Part shown: positions 43,372-53,777 of the stretch, in pieces
How positions within the stretch are numbered: the first letter of the stretch is position 1
Layout: each line of letters opens with the position of its first letter
Assembly: GCA_001767855.1 (NCBI GenBank)
Contig: MEMF01000002.1
Coordinates: 681,493 to 745,492 of the forward strand
Length of the DNA stretch: 64,000 bases
Source: Alphaproteobacteria bacterium RIFCSPHIGHO2_01_FULL_41_14
GTDB lineage: Bacteria; Pseudomonadota; Alphaproteobacteria; UBA7879; UBA5542
Direction of reading: 5' to 3'
The notes under the pieces: generated by a model
The model's database searches: none
What the model was told of the DNA's origin: nothing
The model's input: the letters and a program-made list of their open reading frames with translations, nothing else
Position numbers and translations under genes: made by a program

Positions 43372-46300
43372 TTAAGAACAAACTGTTTCTTCAAGACGGA
43401 TCCCCGCCAAACTTTTAAGCCACTCTCTGTCTTCCTGAGACAATTGATATCGATCTGGCAACGTTACTTCCAACTGGCCAAGATTCTGTTTGATAAAGAG
43501 CTTTATCCCTATTTTTCCACCCGTTCTCTGGGACAAAAAATTCTTCAACTCTTCCATGCCTCTCAAGGTTTCGAAATGGAGAGAGATCCCATATTCAAGA
43601 GAAGATACCAACTGTTCCAAAGGAGTAAGATCATTAATCGTCAAGCGCAACATGCCTTGATCGTCCCGCTTCAACAACGCTTGCACAAAAAGAGGGTCCC
43701 CCTTTTCCACACATGCTCGCGCATGGTCTAATTTATCTGAAAATACCAAGGCTTCATAATTCCCGTAAGCATCCGAGAAACCTATGAAGGCAAAGCGATT
43801 CCCCTTCTTGGAGGTTTTTAGTTTGAAAGACACGGGCAAGCCCACCAAGCTAGCTATGGCTCCCGGATGAGTTTCCAGATCCAAGCTTTTGATAACCTTA
43901 AGGTGCTCTAGGACATCAGCGCTATACGCTTGCAGAGGGTGGGCAGATAAATAAAAGCCAACAGCTTCCGCTTCCTTATTCAATCGGTCCAAAATGGGCC
44001 ACTCTGCTACTTGGGGCAGTGTAAACCGGTCCACCTCCGACTCATGGGCAAACAAAACCGTTTGCAAGCTTTCCGTCTTGGACGACGCCGTATTGGCATG
44101 CCGCACCATGGCCTCCACCGATTCATACAAAGCGCGACGGTTCCCACTGAGAGAATCAAAGGCCCCGGCCGCAATCAAGTGCTCTAACTGTCTCTTATTT
44201 AAAACCCTGGTGTTAAAGCGACTTAAAAAATCATCTATGTTTTTAAATAATCCATTTTTGGCACGCTCTTCTGTCACCACTTCCATGGCTTGAGTCCCCA
44301 CATTCTTTAAGGCGCCGAGGGCATATCGGATGGATTTTTCTTGAGTCTCTGCATCAATCTCTACCGCAAAGGTAGCGGATGATCGATTAATATCTGGAGG
44401 CAACAACCGGATCCCCCTCTCCTTCAGTTCTTGATGATACACCGCCAGCTTATCTGTGTTATGCATATCATACGTCATGGTCGCCGCCATAAATTCGTGG
44501 GGAAAATTGGCTTTCATATAGGCAGTTTGATACGAAACAAGCGCATAAGGTGCCGAGTGAGACTTGTTAAACCCATAGCCAGCAAACTTGGCCATCTGAT
44601 CAAAAATCTGGGACGCCACCCCCCGATCCACCCCTTTCTTAATGGCCCCCTCGGTAAATATTTCCCGCTGGGCATCCATTTCCGATTTAATCTTTTTACC
44701 CATAGCCCGGCGCAATAAATCTGCCCCTCCCAAGGTATATCCTCCCAATACTTGGGCAATTTGCATCACTTGTTCTTGATACACCATCACCCCATGTGTG
44801 ACTTTTAGAATAGGTTCGAGGGCTGGGTGCAAATAAGACACCTCTTTCTCACCATGCTTGCAGGCAAGATACCGAGGGATATCGTCCATGGGGCCAGGAC
44901 GATACAAAGCATTCAGATCTATCAACTCTTCAAACTGCTCTGGCTTTAAGCGCCGCAGCACATCGCGCATGCCCTGGCCTTCCAGCTGGAAGATGCCCAC
45001 TGTTTCCGCCCGTCTGAGCAAGGCAAAGGTTTTTTCATCTGTGAGCGGCAGTTTAGAAATTTCCACCTCATGCCCTTGATCCCGTGCCATTTGGGCCGCA
45101 TTTTCTAAAATGGTTAAGGTCTTTAATCCCAAGAAGTCAAACTTGACCAAGCCAGCCAATTCCACAAACTTCATGCTAAACTGAGTCGCCAAAATATCTG
45201 ATTTTGGATCACGATACAAAGGCACTTCCTCATCCAACGGACGATCTCCGATAATCATGCCCGCCGCATGGGTAGAGGCATGCCGATAAAGCCCTTCCAG
45301 TTTTAAGGCGATATCCATGAGCTTGGCCACCGATTCATCGCTGCGCCGCATCTCTCGTAAGAGAGGCTCTTGATTGATGGCTTCTTGCAACGTACAGGGG
45401 CTTGCGGGCGTAAAGGGCACTAATTTACAGATACGATCTACCTGAGGATAGGGCATTTGCAAAACACGGCCCACATCTCTGAGCACGGCCCGGGCTTGCA
45501 GAGTTCCAAAGGTGATGATATGCGCCACCTTTTCGGCCCCATATCTTTGTTGGACATAATGGATCACTTCGTCACGACGATCTTGACAAAAATCGATATC
45601 AAAGTCGGGCATGGAGACACGTTCTGGGTTCAAAAATCGCTCAAAAATCAGATCAAATTCGATAGGATCAATGTCTGTGATCATCAAAGACCATGCCACC
45701 AATGACCCTGCCCCCGACCCACGTCCGGGGCCCACCGGGATTTTTTGAGATTTTGCCCACTTAATAAAATCAGACACAATTAAAAAGTAGCCTGCAAACC
45801 CCATCTGAACAATAACGCCAATCTCATAATCCAAACGTTCTTGGTAAGTCTGGATTAGCTTTTTCCTTTCAACCTCTGAGATATTTTTATGGAGAAGACG
45901 ATCTTCTAACCCCTGCTCTGCCTGACTCTGTAACTCTTCTGCTTCATCTTTCCCAGAGTCGCTTGAAAATGGAGGCAACAAGGGCTTGGACGCGGGCTCT
46001 GGCATAAAAGAGCACCGCTCCACAATGGCCAGCGTATTCTGCAGCGCTTCGGGTAAATCCTGAAATAAATCAGCCATGTCCCTAGACGACTTAAAAAAAT
46101 GATGGGGAGATTCTCGACGTCGATTTTCTTCATTCACATAAGACCCCCCGGCCACACACAGCAACGCATCATGAGCTTCGTACATAGCTGCATCGGCAAA
46201 GAAGCAATTATTGGTAGCCACTAAGGGGATATGGTGGGCATAAGCTTCTTCCAAAAAAAAGGTCTCCGTTTTGTCTTCAATTTCCAGACCATGGCGCTGA

Positions 46301-46824
46301 ATTTCCATGTAAAATCGATCCCCAAAAATATCTTTGAAAGATTGAATGAGTTTCTGTGCCTCTTCTATTTTATTCCTTAAGAACAAAGACCCTATGGGCC
46401 CTGTGGCCGCTCCTGACAAGACAATGAGTCCACTTGAATACCGAGAGAGGTCCGCCAACGTGACATGGGGCAGATGCCGCGACGGCAACTCCGCATAAAC
46501 CTGGCTTATCAGTTTAATCAGATGTTGGTATCCTTCTTTATTCTTGGCAAGCAATACAAGAGGGGGGAAATCCATCCGATCTTTAAAGGCTGGTAACGTG
46601 AGCCCTATTTCCAACCCCAAGATAGGCTGAATCTTGTTTTTGGCACACGCCATCGCAAACTCGAGGGCCCCAAACATGTTGTTGGTGTCTGTCATCGCCA
46701 CTGCCGGCATCTTATGTTTAAGGCAAAGCTCCACCACTTGAGGGATTTTTAACGCCCCTTCCAATAAAGAATAGCCTGTATGAAGTCTCAAATGAACAAA
46801 GGAGGAAGGGGACAGAGATGTCAT
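43372..46824 (-). CDS. dnaE: DNA polymerase III alpha subunit
   Basis: DnaE is the replicative polymerase. The 1150-residue product has an N-terminal PHP domain (FVHLRLHTGYSLLEG, AVAMTDTNNMFGALE), the palm with catalytic Asp residues in SMPDFDIDFCQDRRDEVI and GRGSGAGSLVAWSL, RHASTHAAGMIIGD, KFDFLGLKTL, and a C-terminal OB fold (about 960-1050). Length and motif order are typical of DnaE1. ATG overlaps the lolD stop (ATGA), the last gene of the proS-lolC-lolD-dnaE chain. Confidence 0.98.
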   Translation of the reverse strand: MTSLSPSSFVHLRLHTGYSLLEGALKIPQVVELCLKHKMPAVAMTDTNNMFGALEFAMACAKNKIQPILGLEIGLTLPAFKDRMDFPPLVLLAKNKEGYQHLIKLISQVYAELPSRHLPHVTLADLSRYSSGLIVLSGAATGPIGSLFLRNKIEEAQKLIQSFKDIFGDRFYMEIQRHGLEIEDKTETFFLEEAYAHHIPLVATNNCFFADAAMYEAHDALLCVAGGSYVNEENRRRESPHHFFKSSRDMADLFQDLPEALQNTLAIVERCSFMPEPASKPLLPPFSSDSGKDEAEELQSQAEQGLEDRLLHKNISEVERKKLIQTYQERLDYEIGVIVQMGFAGYFLIVSDFIKWAKSQKIPVGPGRGSGAGSLVAWSLMITDIDPIEFDLIFERFLNPERVSMPDFDIDFCQDRRDEVIHYVQQRYGAEKVAHIITFGTLQARAVLRDVGRVLQMPYPQVDRICKLVPFTPASPCTLQEAINQEPLLREMRRSDESVAKLMDIALKLEGLYRHASTHAAGMIIGDRPLDEEVPLYRDPKSDILATQFSMKFVELAGLVKFDFLGLKTLTILENAAQMARDQGHEVEISKLPLTDEKTFALLRRAETVGIFQLEGQGMRDVLRRLKPEQFEELIDLNALYRPGPMDDIPRYLACKHGEKEVSYLHPALEPILKVTHGVMVYQEQVMQIAQVLGGYTLGGADLLRRAMGKKIKSEMDAQREIFTEGAIKKGVDRGVASQIFDQMAKFAGYGFNKSHSAPYALVSYQTAYMKANFPHEFMAATMTYDMHNTDKLAVYHQELKERGIRLLPPDINRSSATFAVEIDAETQEKSIRYALGALKNVGTQAMEVVTEERAKNGLFKNIDDFLSRFNTRVLNKRQLEHLIAAGAFDSLSGNRRALYESVEAMVRHANTASSKTESLQTVLFAHESEVDRFTLPQVAEWPILDRLNKEAEAVGFYLSAHPLQAYSADVLEHLKVIKSLDLETHPGAIASLVGLPVSFKLKTSKKGNRFAFIGFSDAYGNYEALVFSDKLDHARACVEKGDPLFVQALLKRDDQGMLRLTINDLTPLEQLVSSLEYGISLHFETLRGMEELKNFLSQRTGGKIGIKLFIKQNLGQLEVTLPDRYQLSQEDREWLKSLAGIRLEETVCS

Positions 46825-47504
46825 GCTCTTTCCTTTACCAATCCGTTCTCTAAAACAAGAACGCGGTCCATTTTGCCCATTAACATCAAATTATGCGTCA
46901 CCATCAGAGTTGTCACATTTTGTTCTTTAGCCAAGGTCACAAAGAGGGAAAAGACCTGTTCTCCTGTTTCATGATCCAAATTTCCCGTGGGTTCATCCGC
47001 GAGTAAAATGGTGGGTTTTTTTACCAAGGCCCGCGCGACGGAGGCTCTTTGTTGCTCTCCTCCTGAAAGTTTTGTAATAGGATAATTCACCCGATGAGAC
47101 AACAAAACCTTGTCTAGCATGTCAAGCGCTCGCGCTTTGGCCACAGATTCTGCAACTCCTTGCACCAACAAAGGCATCATTACATTCTCTAAAACCGTAA
47201 ACTCTGAAAGCAAATAATGTTTTTGATACACAAACCCAACATGCAAACACCGAAACTTTGTTTTTTCTTTTTCGGAGGCTTGCCCTAACTTTTTCCCGTC
47301 TATGGAAATCTCACCCGAGGTCAGAGAGTCCAGCAATCCAATGAGGTGAAGCAAGGTTGACTTGCCCACACCTGACTCACCCACCAACCCTACCATTTCA
47401 CCCGGATAGAGAGTGAGAGTGATCCCCCTTATGATATGAACAAAAGAAGATCCTTCTGAGAACTTTTTATGAACATTTTCTAAGCGGACAGAAGCATTAT
47501 TCAT
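46821..47504 (-). CDS. lolD: Lipoprotein-releasing ABC transporter ATPase
   Basis: LolD powers release of lipoproteins from the inner membrane to LolA. The frame is open to 47567, but ATG at 47504 overlaps the lolC stop by eight bases and gives 227 residues starting NNASVRLENVHKKFSEG. Motifs: Walker A GESGVGKSTLLH, Q-loop YQKHYLL, signature LSGGEQQRASVARAL, Walker B ILLADEPTGNLD. It is followed by dnaE with a four-base overlap. Confidence 0.95.
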   Translation of the reverse strand: MNNASVRLENVHKKFSEGSSFVHIIRGITLTLYPGEMVGLVGESGVGKSTLLHLIGLLDSLTSGEISIDGKKLGQASEKEKTKFRCLHVGFVYQKHYLLSEFTVLENVMMPLLVQGVAESVAKARALDMLDKVLLSHRVNYPITKLSGGEQQRASVARALVKKPTILLADEPTGNLDHETGEQVFSLFVTLAKEQNVTTLMVTHNLMLMGKMDRVLVLENGLVKERA

Positions 47505-48741
47505 ATCGCAAAGCCTCAACGGGATTAAGTTTTGAGGCTTTCCACGCAGGATATAACGTCGCCACAACTGAAAAGCTAAGACTCATAAGGGCAATCCCCA
47601 CAATTTGTCCTATCTCCATATGCACAGGAAGTTCTGTCAAAAAATAGAATTCTTGGTTAAACAAGGTGGTATTCGTCATCCATTGGAGGGCTTGCCGAAT
47701 GGACTCTAAATTTAAAGCGACGATGATACCTAACAAAACCCCCAACCCGGTGCCCATCACGCCTAAAGAGGTTCCCACCCCTGCAAAAATGCGCATGATG
47801 CTTGACGAACTCGCTCCCAAAGTTTTTAAAATAGCAATATCTTGGGTTTTATCTTTCACCAGAATAATCAAACTCGACACGATGTTAAAAACAGCGATCA
47901 AAATAATCAAGCTCAGGATGATAAACATGACGTTCCGCTCGATTTGTATCACTTCAAAAAAGCTGGCATTTGCTTGTACCCACGTTAAATATTTTGAAGG
48001 ACGTCGAATAATATCCTGTACTGTCTCAATAACAAGATCTGTTCTATAGGGATCGTCTAAAAAAAATTCAAAATGACTAATCCCTTTTCCTTTTTGAAAG
48101 AAGCTTTGCGCTGTTTGAAAAGGAAGGAATGCCACCGTACTATCATATTCGAAAACCCCTGATTCATAAATGGCAGCCACTTTAAAAGATTGGATGCGCG
48201 GCATGCGCCCGAGAGGTGTCACGTGCCCCTCTGGGATGGTGATCGTTACCACATCTCCTACCTTAAGCTTTGCTTTTTCCGCGAGGCGCATGCCTACGGC
48301 AATAACATTTTCATTGCCTTGGAAAGAGGTAAACTCCCCCATAAGATTCTTTTTTGTCAGAATAGATCGAGAGCTCAGCTGATCATAGGGCATGGCTCTG
48401 ATCATCACACCCCAAGATTGTCCTTGGAAAGAAAACATCCCCTGCCCTTCAATGACGGGGATCACTTGTTTCACTTCTTGAAGTTCCCTCATCTTCGGCA
48501 GGAGAGTTTCATAATCTTGAAAGGACGTTTCTTGATCTGTGACCGTTAAATGGCTATTGAATTCCAGAATTTTTGACAGCAATTCATGACGAAACCCATT
48601 CATCACCGACATCACCACAATGAGAGTGGCAACCCCTAAGGTGATACCCAAAAGAGAAAAAACATTAATAACTTTCAGAAAGCTTTCTGCCCGTCGTGGC
48701 CAAAGGTAACGACGGATTATAATCCATTCAAATCTCATCAT
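47497..48741 (-). CDS. lolC: Lipoprotein-releasing ABC transporter permease
   Basis: The 414-residue protein has the LolC/LolE layout: one N-terminal membrane segment (FSLLGITLGVATLIVVMSVMNGFR), a periplasmic domain of about 200 residues, then three membrane segments, and ends WKASKLNPVEALRYE. Alphaproteobacteria usually have one fused-role LolC/E permease, so the name lolC covers LolF-type function too. It overlaps proS by four bases at its start and lolD by eight at its end. Confidence 0.95.
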   Translation of the reverse strand: MMRFEWIIIRRYLWPRRAESFLKVINVFSLLGITLGVATLIVVMSVMNGFRHELLSKILEFNSHLTVTDQETSFQDYETLLPKMRELQEVKQVIPVIEGQGMFSFQGQSWGVMIRAMPYDQLSSRSILTKKNLMGEFTSFQGNENVIAVGMRLAEKAKLKVGDVVTITIPEGHVTPLGRMPRIQSFKVAAIYESGVFEYDSTVAFLPFQTAQSFFQKGKGISHFEFFLDDPYRTDLVIETVQDIIRRPSKYLTWVQANASFFEVIQIERNVMFIILSLIILIAVFNIVSSLIILVKDKTQDIAILKTLGASSSSIMRIFAGVGTSLGVMGTGLGVLLGIIVALNLESIRQALQWMTNTTLFNQEFYFLTELPVHMEIGQIVGIALMSLSFSVVATLYPAWKASKLNPVEALRYE

Positions 48742-50045
48742 AGAACAGATCTTAGCGCGTCTTTAAGAAATGACAAAACAGTATCTACAGACACCTCGTG
48801 AACGTGACCCGTTCGACGGTTTTTGAGCTCCACCGTTTTGTTGAGCAAACTCCGAGGCCCAATAATCATCTGCCACGGCAACCCGATGAGATCCATATTG
48901 GAAAACTTTGATCCAGCCCCCTCGTCTCGATCATCGTAGAGCACAGAAATGCCCACTCGCATCAGTTGAGTATACAAATCTTCACACAATAGGGAAACAG
49001 CCGGATCTTTCACTTTGACGTTAATGAGGCCGACCAGAAAAGGAGAAACGGATTCAGGCCAAACAATGCCTCGCTCATCATGACTTGCTTCGATCATGGC
49101 CCCCACCACACGAGAGACACCGATCCCGTAGCATCCTCCTTCCGGATAAACGGGCATACCTTCTGGCCCCATAACGGTGATATTCATGGCCTTTGTGTAT
49201 TTGTCTCCATAATAGAAGATATGCCCTACCTCGATCCCACGCGCCTCTTTTAAATCTTCCTTGGAAATAGGGCAATTGGAGGGATCATGCAGCTCATCCG
49301 TGCTGGCATAGAGCTGCAGCAGATCTTCCACATCTATGGATTCTATGTTTTCTTTCAGCAGATCGTATTTTTTATCATAAAAAACGCCGCTTTCCCCGGT
49401 TTGGGCAATCACATGGAATTCATGACTCAGATCCCCTCCAATGGGACCTGTATCCGCCCGCATGGGCAAAACCACTAAACCCAATCGTTTAAAAATACGC
49501 AAATAAGATCTTAAAATGCTTTTATAGGTCTCGCGCGCTGCCTTTGCATCCAAGTCAAAGGAATAGCCATCCTTCATCAGGAATTCACGACCCCGCATAA
49601 TCCCAAACCGAGGGCGCACTTCATCGCGAAACTTCCAATGGATTTGATACAAACACTTGGGCAGATCTTTATAACTCTGCAAATGACGGCGGAACAAGTC
49701 ATGCACCACTTCTTCTGAGGACGGAGCAAAAACCATCTCCCGCTCATGACGATCTTGAAGACGCAGCATTTCTTTGCCGTAGGCATCATCCCGGCCGCTC
49801 TCTCTCCACAAATCCCGGTTTTGCAGAAGGGGCATGAGCACCTCTTGGCAGCCAATTTTATCTTGTTCTTCTCGGATCACCTGCTCCACTTTTTGCAGCA
49901 CCTTTAACCCAAAGGGCAACCACGAATAAATGCCCACCGTATCTTGGCAGATCATCCCTGCGCGCAGCATCAAGCGATGGGACGTCACCTGCGCCTCACT
50001 GGGGTTTTCTTTAAGGGTCGGTAAAAAATACTGGGATAATTTCAT
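48738..50045 (-). CDS. proS: Prolyl-tRNA synthetase (short alphaproteobacterial form)
   Basis: ProRS charges tRNA-Pro. The frame opens at 50063, inside gmk, but the ATG at 50045 gives 435 residues starting MKLSQYFLPTLKENPSEAQ. Class II motifs are visible: GIYSWLPFGLKVLQKV, RPRFGIMRGREFLMKDGYSFD (motif 2 region) and GIGVSRVVGAMIE (motif 3). The editing insertion is absent, as in short alphaproteobacterial ProS, so mischarged Ala-tRNA-Pro would need trans-editing. It is followed by lolC with overlap. Confidence 0.97.
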   Translation of the reverse strand: MKLSQYFLPTLKENPSEAQVTSHRLMLRAGMICQDTVGIYSWLPFGLKVLQKVEQVIREEQDKIGCQEVLMPLLQNRDLWRESGRDDAYGKEMLRLQDRHEREMVFAPSSEEVVHDLFRRHLQSYKDLPKCLYQIHWKFRDEVRPRFGIMRGREFLMKDGYSFDLDAKAARETYKSILRSYLRIFKRLGLVVLPMRADTGPIGGDLSHEFHVIAQTGESGVFYDKKYDLLKENIESIDVEDLLQLYASTDELHDPSNCPISKEDLKEARGIEVGHIFYYGDKYTKAMNITVMGPEGMPVYPEGGCYGIGVSRVVGAMIEASHDERGIVWPESVSPFLVGLINVKVKDPAVSLLCEDLYTQLMRVGISVLYDDRDEGAGSKFSNMDLIGLPWQMIIGPRSLLNKTVELKNRRTGHVHEVSVDTVLSFLKDALRSVL

Positions 50046-50052
50046 AATTTGG

Positions 50053-50697
50053 TTACTCAACAAGAGTTTTGATAAATTTCTCTAATCCGACCTGTCGGCG
50101 GCGGCGTAATTTTTCAGAGGAGACGATTTTTAGAATTTGATCCACCGTTGTTTCAAACTGATCATTGATCAGCACATAGTCATACTCAGGCCAGTGGCTG
50201 ATTTCATCAATGGCTTTGGTCATCCGATCCATAATAATATACTCGTGATCTTGGGCTCGCTTGTAAAGCCGGGTTTCCAGCTCTTTTAAAGAGGGCGGCA
50301 ACAAGAAAATAGAGACTACGTCCGGCCGAATGCTTTGGCAGAGCTGCTGCGTGCCTTGCCAGTCAATATCAAAGATAATATCCCGCCCGGCATGCAGGGC
50401 TTCCTCCACGGGCTGCCTCAAGGTTCCATACTGGTTTCCAAATACTTTGGCCCATTCTAAGAACGCCTCTTTTTCCAATAGATCATCAAACTCTTTTTGG
50501 GTTTTGAAATGGTAGTGCTTTCCCTCTTCCTCTCCTGGCCGAGACGGGCGCGTTGTGACGGAAATGGACAGGGAAAAATTAGGGTTCCTTTCCATCAATG
50601 CGTGGGAAACAGACGACTTGCCCGCACCCGACGGCGACGACAAGATCAACGCAATCCCTTTGTGTTTAATCTCTGTTTTTTCTATAATATCAAACAT
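50053..50697 (-). CDS. gmk: Guanylate kinase
   Basis: Gmk phosphorylates GMP to GDP. The 214-residue product has Walker A SSPSGAGKSS (about 20-29), the GMP-binding SVTTRPSRPGEEEGKHYHF, DIDWQGTQQL and the LID segment. GMK-type length is normal. It begins four bases after pgeF stops and precedes proS by seven bases, with which it may be transcribed. Confidence 0.98.
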   Translation of the reverse strand: MFDIIEKTEIKHKGIALILSSPSGAGKSSVSHALMERNPNFSLSISVTTRPSRPGEEEGKHYHFKTQKEFDDLLEKEAFLEWAKVFGNQYGTLRQPVEEALHAGRDIIFDIDWQGTQQLCQSIRPDVVSIFLLPPSLKELETRLYKRAQDHEYIIMDRMTKAIDEISHWPEYDYVLINDQFETTVDQILKIVSSEKLRRRRQVGLEKFIKTLVE

Positions 50698-50701
50698 GGG
50701 A

Positions 50702-51499
50702 TCATTCAGCTGACTCTAAAGAAATAAGGGACAAATGCACCCCAAAATCTTTTTCCTTTTTATGCGCCGATCGACGGCAACTAAAAAAAAGATCTTCTTG
50801 TTCGTAGGTACAATAAGGCAACCGTTCACTATGCCCTATTTTCAAGGTTGCTAGTTGATGCTCCACATACCCGGGAAGATCAAACAAAAATTTTTCCGGA
50901 GATTCTTGAGGCACAAAGAATTGAGCATTGTCGTCGGACTGATCCATAAAGGCATTATAAACTTCTGCCCCCACCTCATAAGACTCTTGATTGATGCAAG
51001 GCCCAACCGCCGCTGAAATAGAATGCGCTTTTGCACCACACTTTTCCATGGCCTTGACCGTATTTTGCACGATGCCCGCGAGCGCCCCTCGCCATCCCGC
51101 ATGGGCCGCTCCAATCACCCCGTGGGTCGCATCCAAAAACAACACCGGCACACAATCCGCCGTTTGAATTCCTAACACAAGATGCGTCGATGTCGTCACG
51201 ACCCCATCTGCCTCCGGTAGCGTTGCCGGAACTCGCTCTAAAATCACCACCTTATTGCTGTGCACCTGGCTTAAGGTACATAGATTCTTATACTCTAGGC
51301 CCACTGCCTCTACGGCGCGTTTCCGATTTTCAACAACGTTTTCTTTACCATCACGTCCTTTTTGATCTCTATTTTCCCGAAAACTACAGTTTAAAGACTC
51401 ATAAGGTCCAGTACTAACCCCCCCCTGACGGGTCAGGAATCCGTGCTTAACGGATTTAAGACAATGGGCTTTTAAAATAGGAACGGATAAATGGGTCAT
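50702..51499 (-). CDS. pgeF: Peptidoglycan editing factor / YfiH laccase-domain protein
   Basis: YfiH-family proteins have been tied to peptidoglycan stem-peptide editing and to purine nucleoside metabolism. The 265-residue protein shows HGFLTRQGGVSTGPYESLN, the ligands in LSQVHSNKVV (His), QTADCVPVLF (Cys) and GAAHAGWRGALAG (His), and a C-terminal DLFFSCRRSAH. Length is normal. It lies upstream of gmk on the same strand. Confidence 0.93.
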   Translation of the reverse strand: MTHLSVPILKAHCLKSVKHGFLTRQGGVSTGPYESLNCSFRENRDQKGRDGKENVVENRKRAVEAVGLEYKNLCTLSQVHSNKVVILERVPATLPEADGVVTTSTHLVLGIQTADCVPVLFLDATHGVIGAAHAGWRGALAGIVQNTVKAMEKCGAKAHSISAAVGPCINQESYEVGAEVYNAFMDQSDDNAQFFVPQESPEKFLFDLPGYVEHQLATLKIGHSERLPYCTYEQEDLFFSCRRSAHKKEKDFGVHLSLISLESAE

Positions 51500-51563
51500 A
51501 TAGAAAAACTAAGAGAGTCTACCTCAAAAGTAAAGAAAATTTAAAGAGATTTTTTCCTCTCGC

Positions 51564-52115
51564 CTAAGAACGTCGCCCCTCTACAATACTGTGCAAATCC
51601 ATTTGGTTCCAATCCGTTTGGCCAAACTGCAACTCCTTTAACCGAGGGGGATAGTCTCGGGGAGGAAGTTGGGCGGCGGGTGGAGGCAATGGAGCACCAT
51701 CATCCGATAAAAAGTCTAGCCCCTTTTCATCCATAGTATCTGACGAAGGCGCTACAATTTTCTCTGGAGCTTCCATCCCTTTCTTTTGCTGAAATCCTGG
51801 TCGTCTAGAAGGGGTGCCCCTAGGTTGAGTCAGCATCTTTTGTGCTGGAGGTTGAGAAACCATTGGGGCAGCTTGCGGCGGCATGGCTACTTGTAGTGGT
51901 GGACGATCGTCCTCTCCCCCCTCATCCATCCAGTCCTCTCCCATATCTTCTTCATCGCCCATGTCCATATCAAGATTTTCCGCGGGCGGCAACGGAGCTG
52001 CCTTCCCTGCAGAGAAAGAAGGCAGGGGCATTTGTCCAGCAAAAACATCCCCTAGAGTGAACAAAAGGGTAAAACAAAGGCTAAAAAATAAAATGAACCG
52101 ATGAAAAAACTGCAT
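51564..52115 (-). CDS. Exported acidic, proline-rich protein
   Basis: ATG at 52115 follows AGGAGG with six-base spacing; 183 residues. A signal peptide (FHRFILFFSLCFTLLFTLGDVFA) is followed by a low-complexity chain of Pro, Met, Gln and acidic runs (MDMGDEEDMGEDWMDEGGEDD) and a final segment KELQFGQTDWNQMDLHSIVEG that seems ordered. No family recognised. It lies downstream of yejF on the same strand by about 50 bases and may be co-transcribed with that cluster. Confidence 0.6.
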   Translation of the reverse strand: MQFFHRFILFFSLCFTLLFTLGDVFAGQMPLPSFSAGKAAPLPPAENLDMDMGDEEDMGEDWMDEGGEDDRPPLQVAMPPQAAPMVSQPPAQKMLTQPRGTPSRRPGFQQKKGMEAPEKIVAPSSDTMDEKGLDFLSDDGAPLPPPAAQLPPRDYPPRLKELQFGQTDWNQMDLHSIVEGRRS

Positions 52116-52166
52116 AACCAACCTCCTCTAGTATACTGCCCTAGAGTCCTCCCCATCGCAAGAGGA

Positions 52167-53777
52167 TTAGTCCACAAATGCCGCCTTAATCAATTCTTTC
52201 GTATACGTTGTCTGGGGTTTAGAGAAAATTTCTTTGGCTGTGCCTTGCTCTATGATTTTTCCTCTCTTCATCACAATAACTCGGTGACTAATGGATTTAA
52301 TGACCCGAAGATCGTGACTAATAAACAAATATGAAGTTTGGTATTTTTTCTGAAGGTCTTTCAAGATGGATAAAATGTGGGTTTGAATGGACAAATCCAA
52401 AGAAGAAGTGGGTTCATCCAACACAATAAGCTTTGGTTTTAAAATCAGAGCTCTCGCAATGGCCACCCGTTGGCGCTGCCCCCCCGAAAGCTCGTGAGGA
52501 TAACGCTTTAAAAAATCTTCTGATAATTGAACATCAGCAAGTGCTTGCACAATTTTTTCTGTGACTTCTTGGAGAGTTAAATCCCGACGATACGACCGTA
52601 ACCCCTCTTGTACAATTTGTTCTACTGTCATTTTAGGATTCAAAGAGCTGTAGGGATCTTGAAACACGAGCTGTAGATCTTTTCGAAGCGGTCGGATCTC
52701 CCTTTGCCCCAAGGCCTGGAGAGAGTGTTCTTGAAAAGTTATGTCTCCTAAAAATTTATACAACCTCACCACAGCAAACGCCAACGTGGATTTCCCCGAG
52801 CCACTTTCTCCCACCAGCCCCAATGTTTCGCCGACTCCCACCTCAAAACTTACTTTTTTAACGGCCTGAAAATCGGGACCTTTTTTAAAGAAGGACACCC
52901 GCGGGCGCGGGAAAGACACACTGACATCTCGTGCCTTTAAAAGTAGGGGACGCTTCTTGTCTTGATCCGACATAATTCCCTTAGGAACAGCATTCAATAA
53001 TTTCTGAGTGTATGGATCTTTGGGAGATTTGAATATTTTTTGGGCTGTCCCTGACTCCACAATTTTTCCGCGATGCATAACAAGCACACGATCAGCCACT
53101 TTTTTTACCACCGTTAAATCGTGGCTGATCATCAACAAAGACATGCCAAACTTTTGTTGCAAATCTTTTAGGATGGAAAGAATTTGGGCTTGAATAGTCA
53201 CATCTAACGCCGTGGTGGGTTCGTCAGCAATTAATAGGTCTGGCTTGTTCGCAATGGCAATGGCAATCATGACCCGTTGCCTCTCCCCCCCGGACAGTTG
53301 GAAGGGGTAAGCATTTATTTGCTTCTCTGGATCCTGCAGCTGCACAATGTGTAAAAGGTTTAAAGTTTCTTTAAAAGCCTGAACCTTCGTCATCTGTTGA
53401 TGCAAAGTCAGAACCTCCTTAATTTGATCCCCCACCGTATGCAAGGGATTAAGCGACGTTAAGGGATCTTGAAACACAAACCCAATTTTTCTATTTCTTA
53501 AAGATCTGAGTTCCTCCCCAGACGCCCGTCCAACATCAATGCCCTTGAAAATAATCTCTCCCGAGGGATGGTAGGCTTCAGGATAGGGGAGCAATCGAAT
53601 AATAGAGAGAGCTGTTAGCGATTTTCCCGAGCCACTTTCCCCCACAATGGCGACTGATTCTCCTGCCCCAACATCAAAGGAAACTCGATCCACAACAACA
53701 CCTTGCGCTTGAGGGGCACTTCGAAAGGCAACGCTCAGATCTTTCACAGACAGTAAAGGGGATCTTTTTCTAGTCAC
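52167..53777 (-). CDS. yejF: Peptide ABC transporter, fused ATPase YejF
   Basis: The 536-residue protein has two ATPase domains: Walker [14 protein letters not shown] and [13 protein letters not shown], signatures [14 protein letters not shown] and [15 protein letters not shown], Walker [13 protein letters not shown] and [12 protein letters not shown]. It powers import of oligopeptides and, in relatives, microcin C and antimicrobial peptides. It overlaps yejE by four bases. Fused ATPase with two permeases and a YejA-type binding protein is the diagnostic layout. Confidence 0.93.
   Translation of the reverse strand: MTRKRSPLLSVKDLSVAFRSAPQAQGVVVDRVSFDVGAGESVAIVGESGSGKSLTALSIIRLLPYPEAYHPSGEIIFKGIDVGRASGEELRSLRNRKIGFVFQDPLTSLNPLHTVGDQIKEVLTLHQQMTKVQAFKETLNLLHIVQLQDPEKQINAYPFQLSGGERQRVMIAIAIANKPDLLIADEPTTALDVTIQAQILSILKDLQQKFGMSLLMISHDLTVVKKVADRVLVMHRGKIVESGTAQKIFKSPKDPYTQKLLNAVPKGIMSDQDKKRPLLLKARDVSVSFPRPRVSFFKKGPDFQAVKKVSFEVGVGETLGLVGESGSGKSTLAFAVVRLYKFLGDITFQEHSLQALGQREIRPLRKDLQLVFQDPYSSLNPKMTVEQIVQEGLRSYRRDLTLQEVTEKIVQALADVQLSEDFLKRYPHELSGGQRQRVAIARALILKPKLIVLDEPTSSLDLSIQTHILSILKDLQKKYQTSYLFISHDLRVIKSISHRVIVMKRGKIIEQGTAKEIFSKPQTTYTKELIKAAFVD

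Noticed and set aside
43357..43731. Plus-strand frame of 124 codons at the dnaE 3' end
   Set aside because: It is antisense to the conserved DnaE C-terminal domain.
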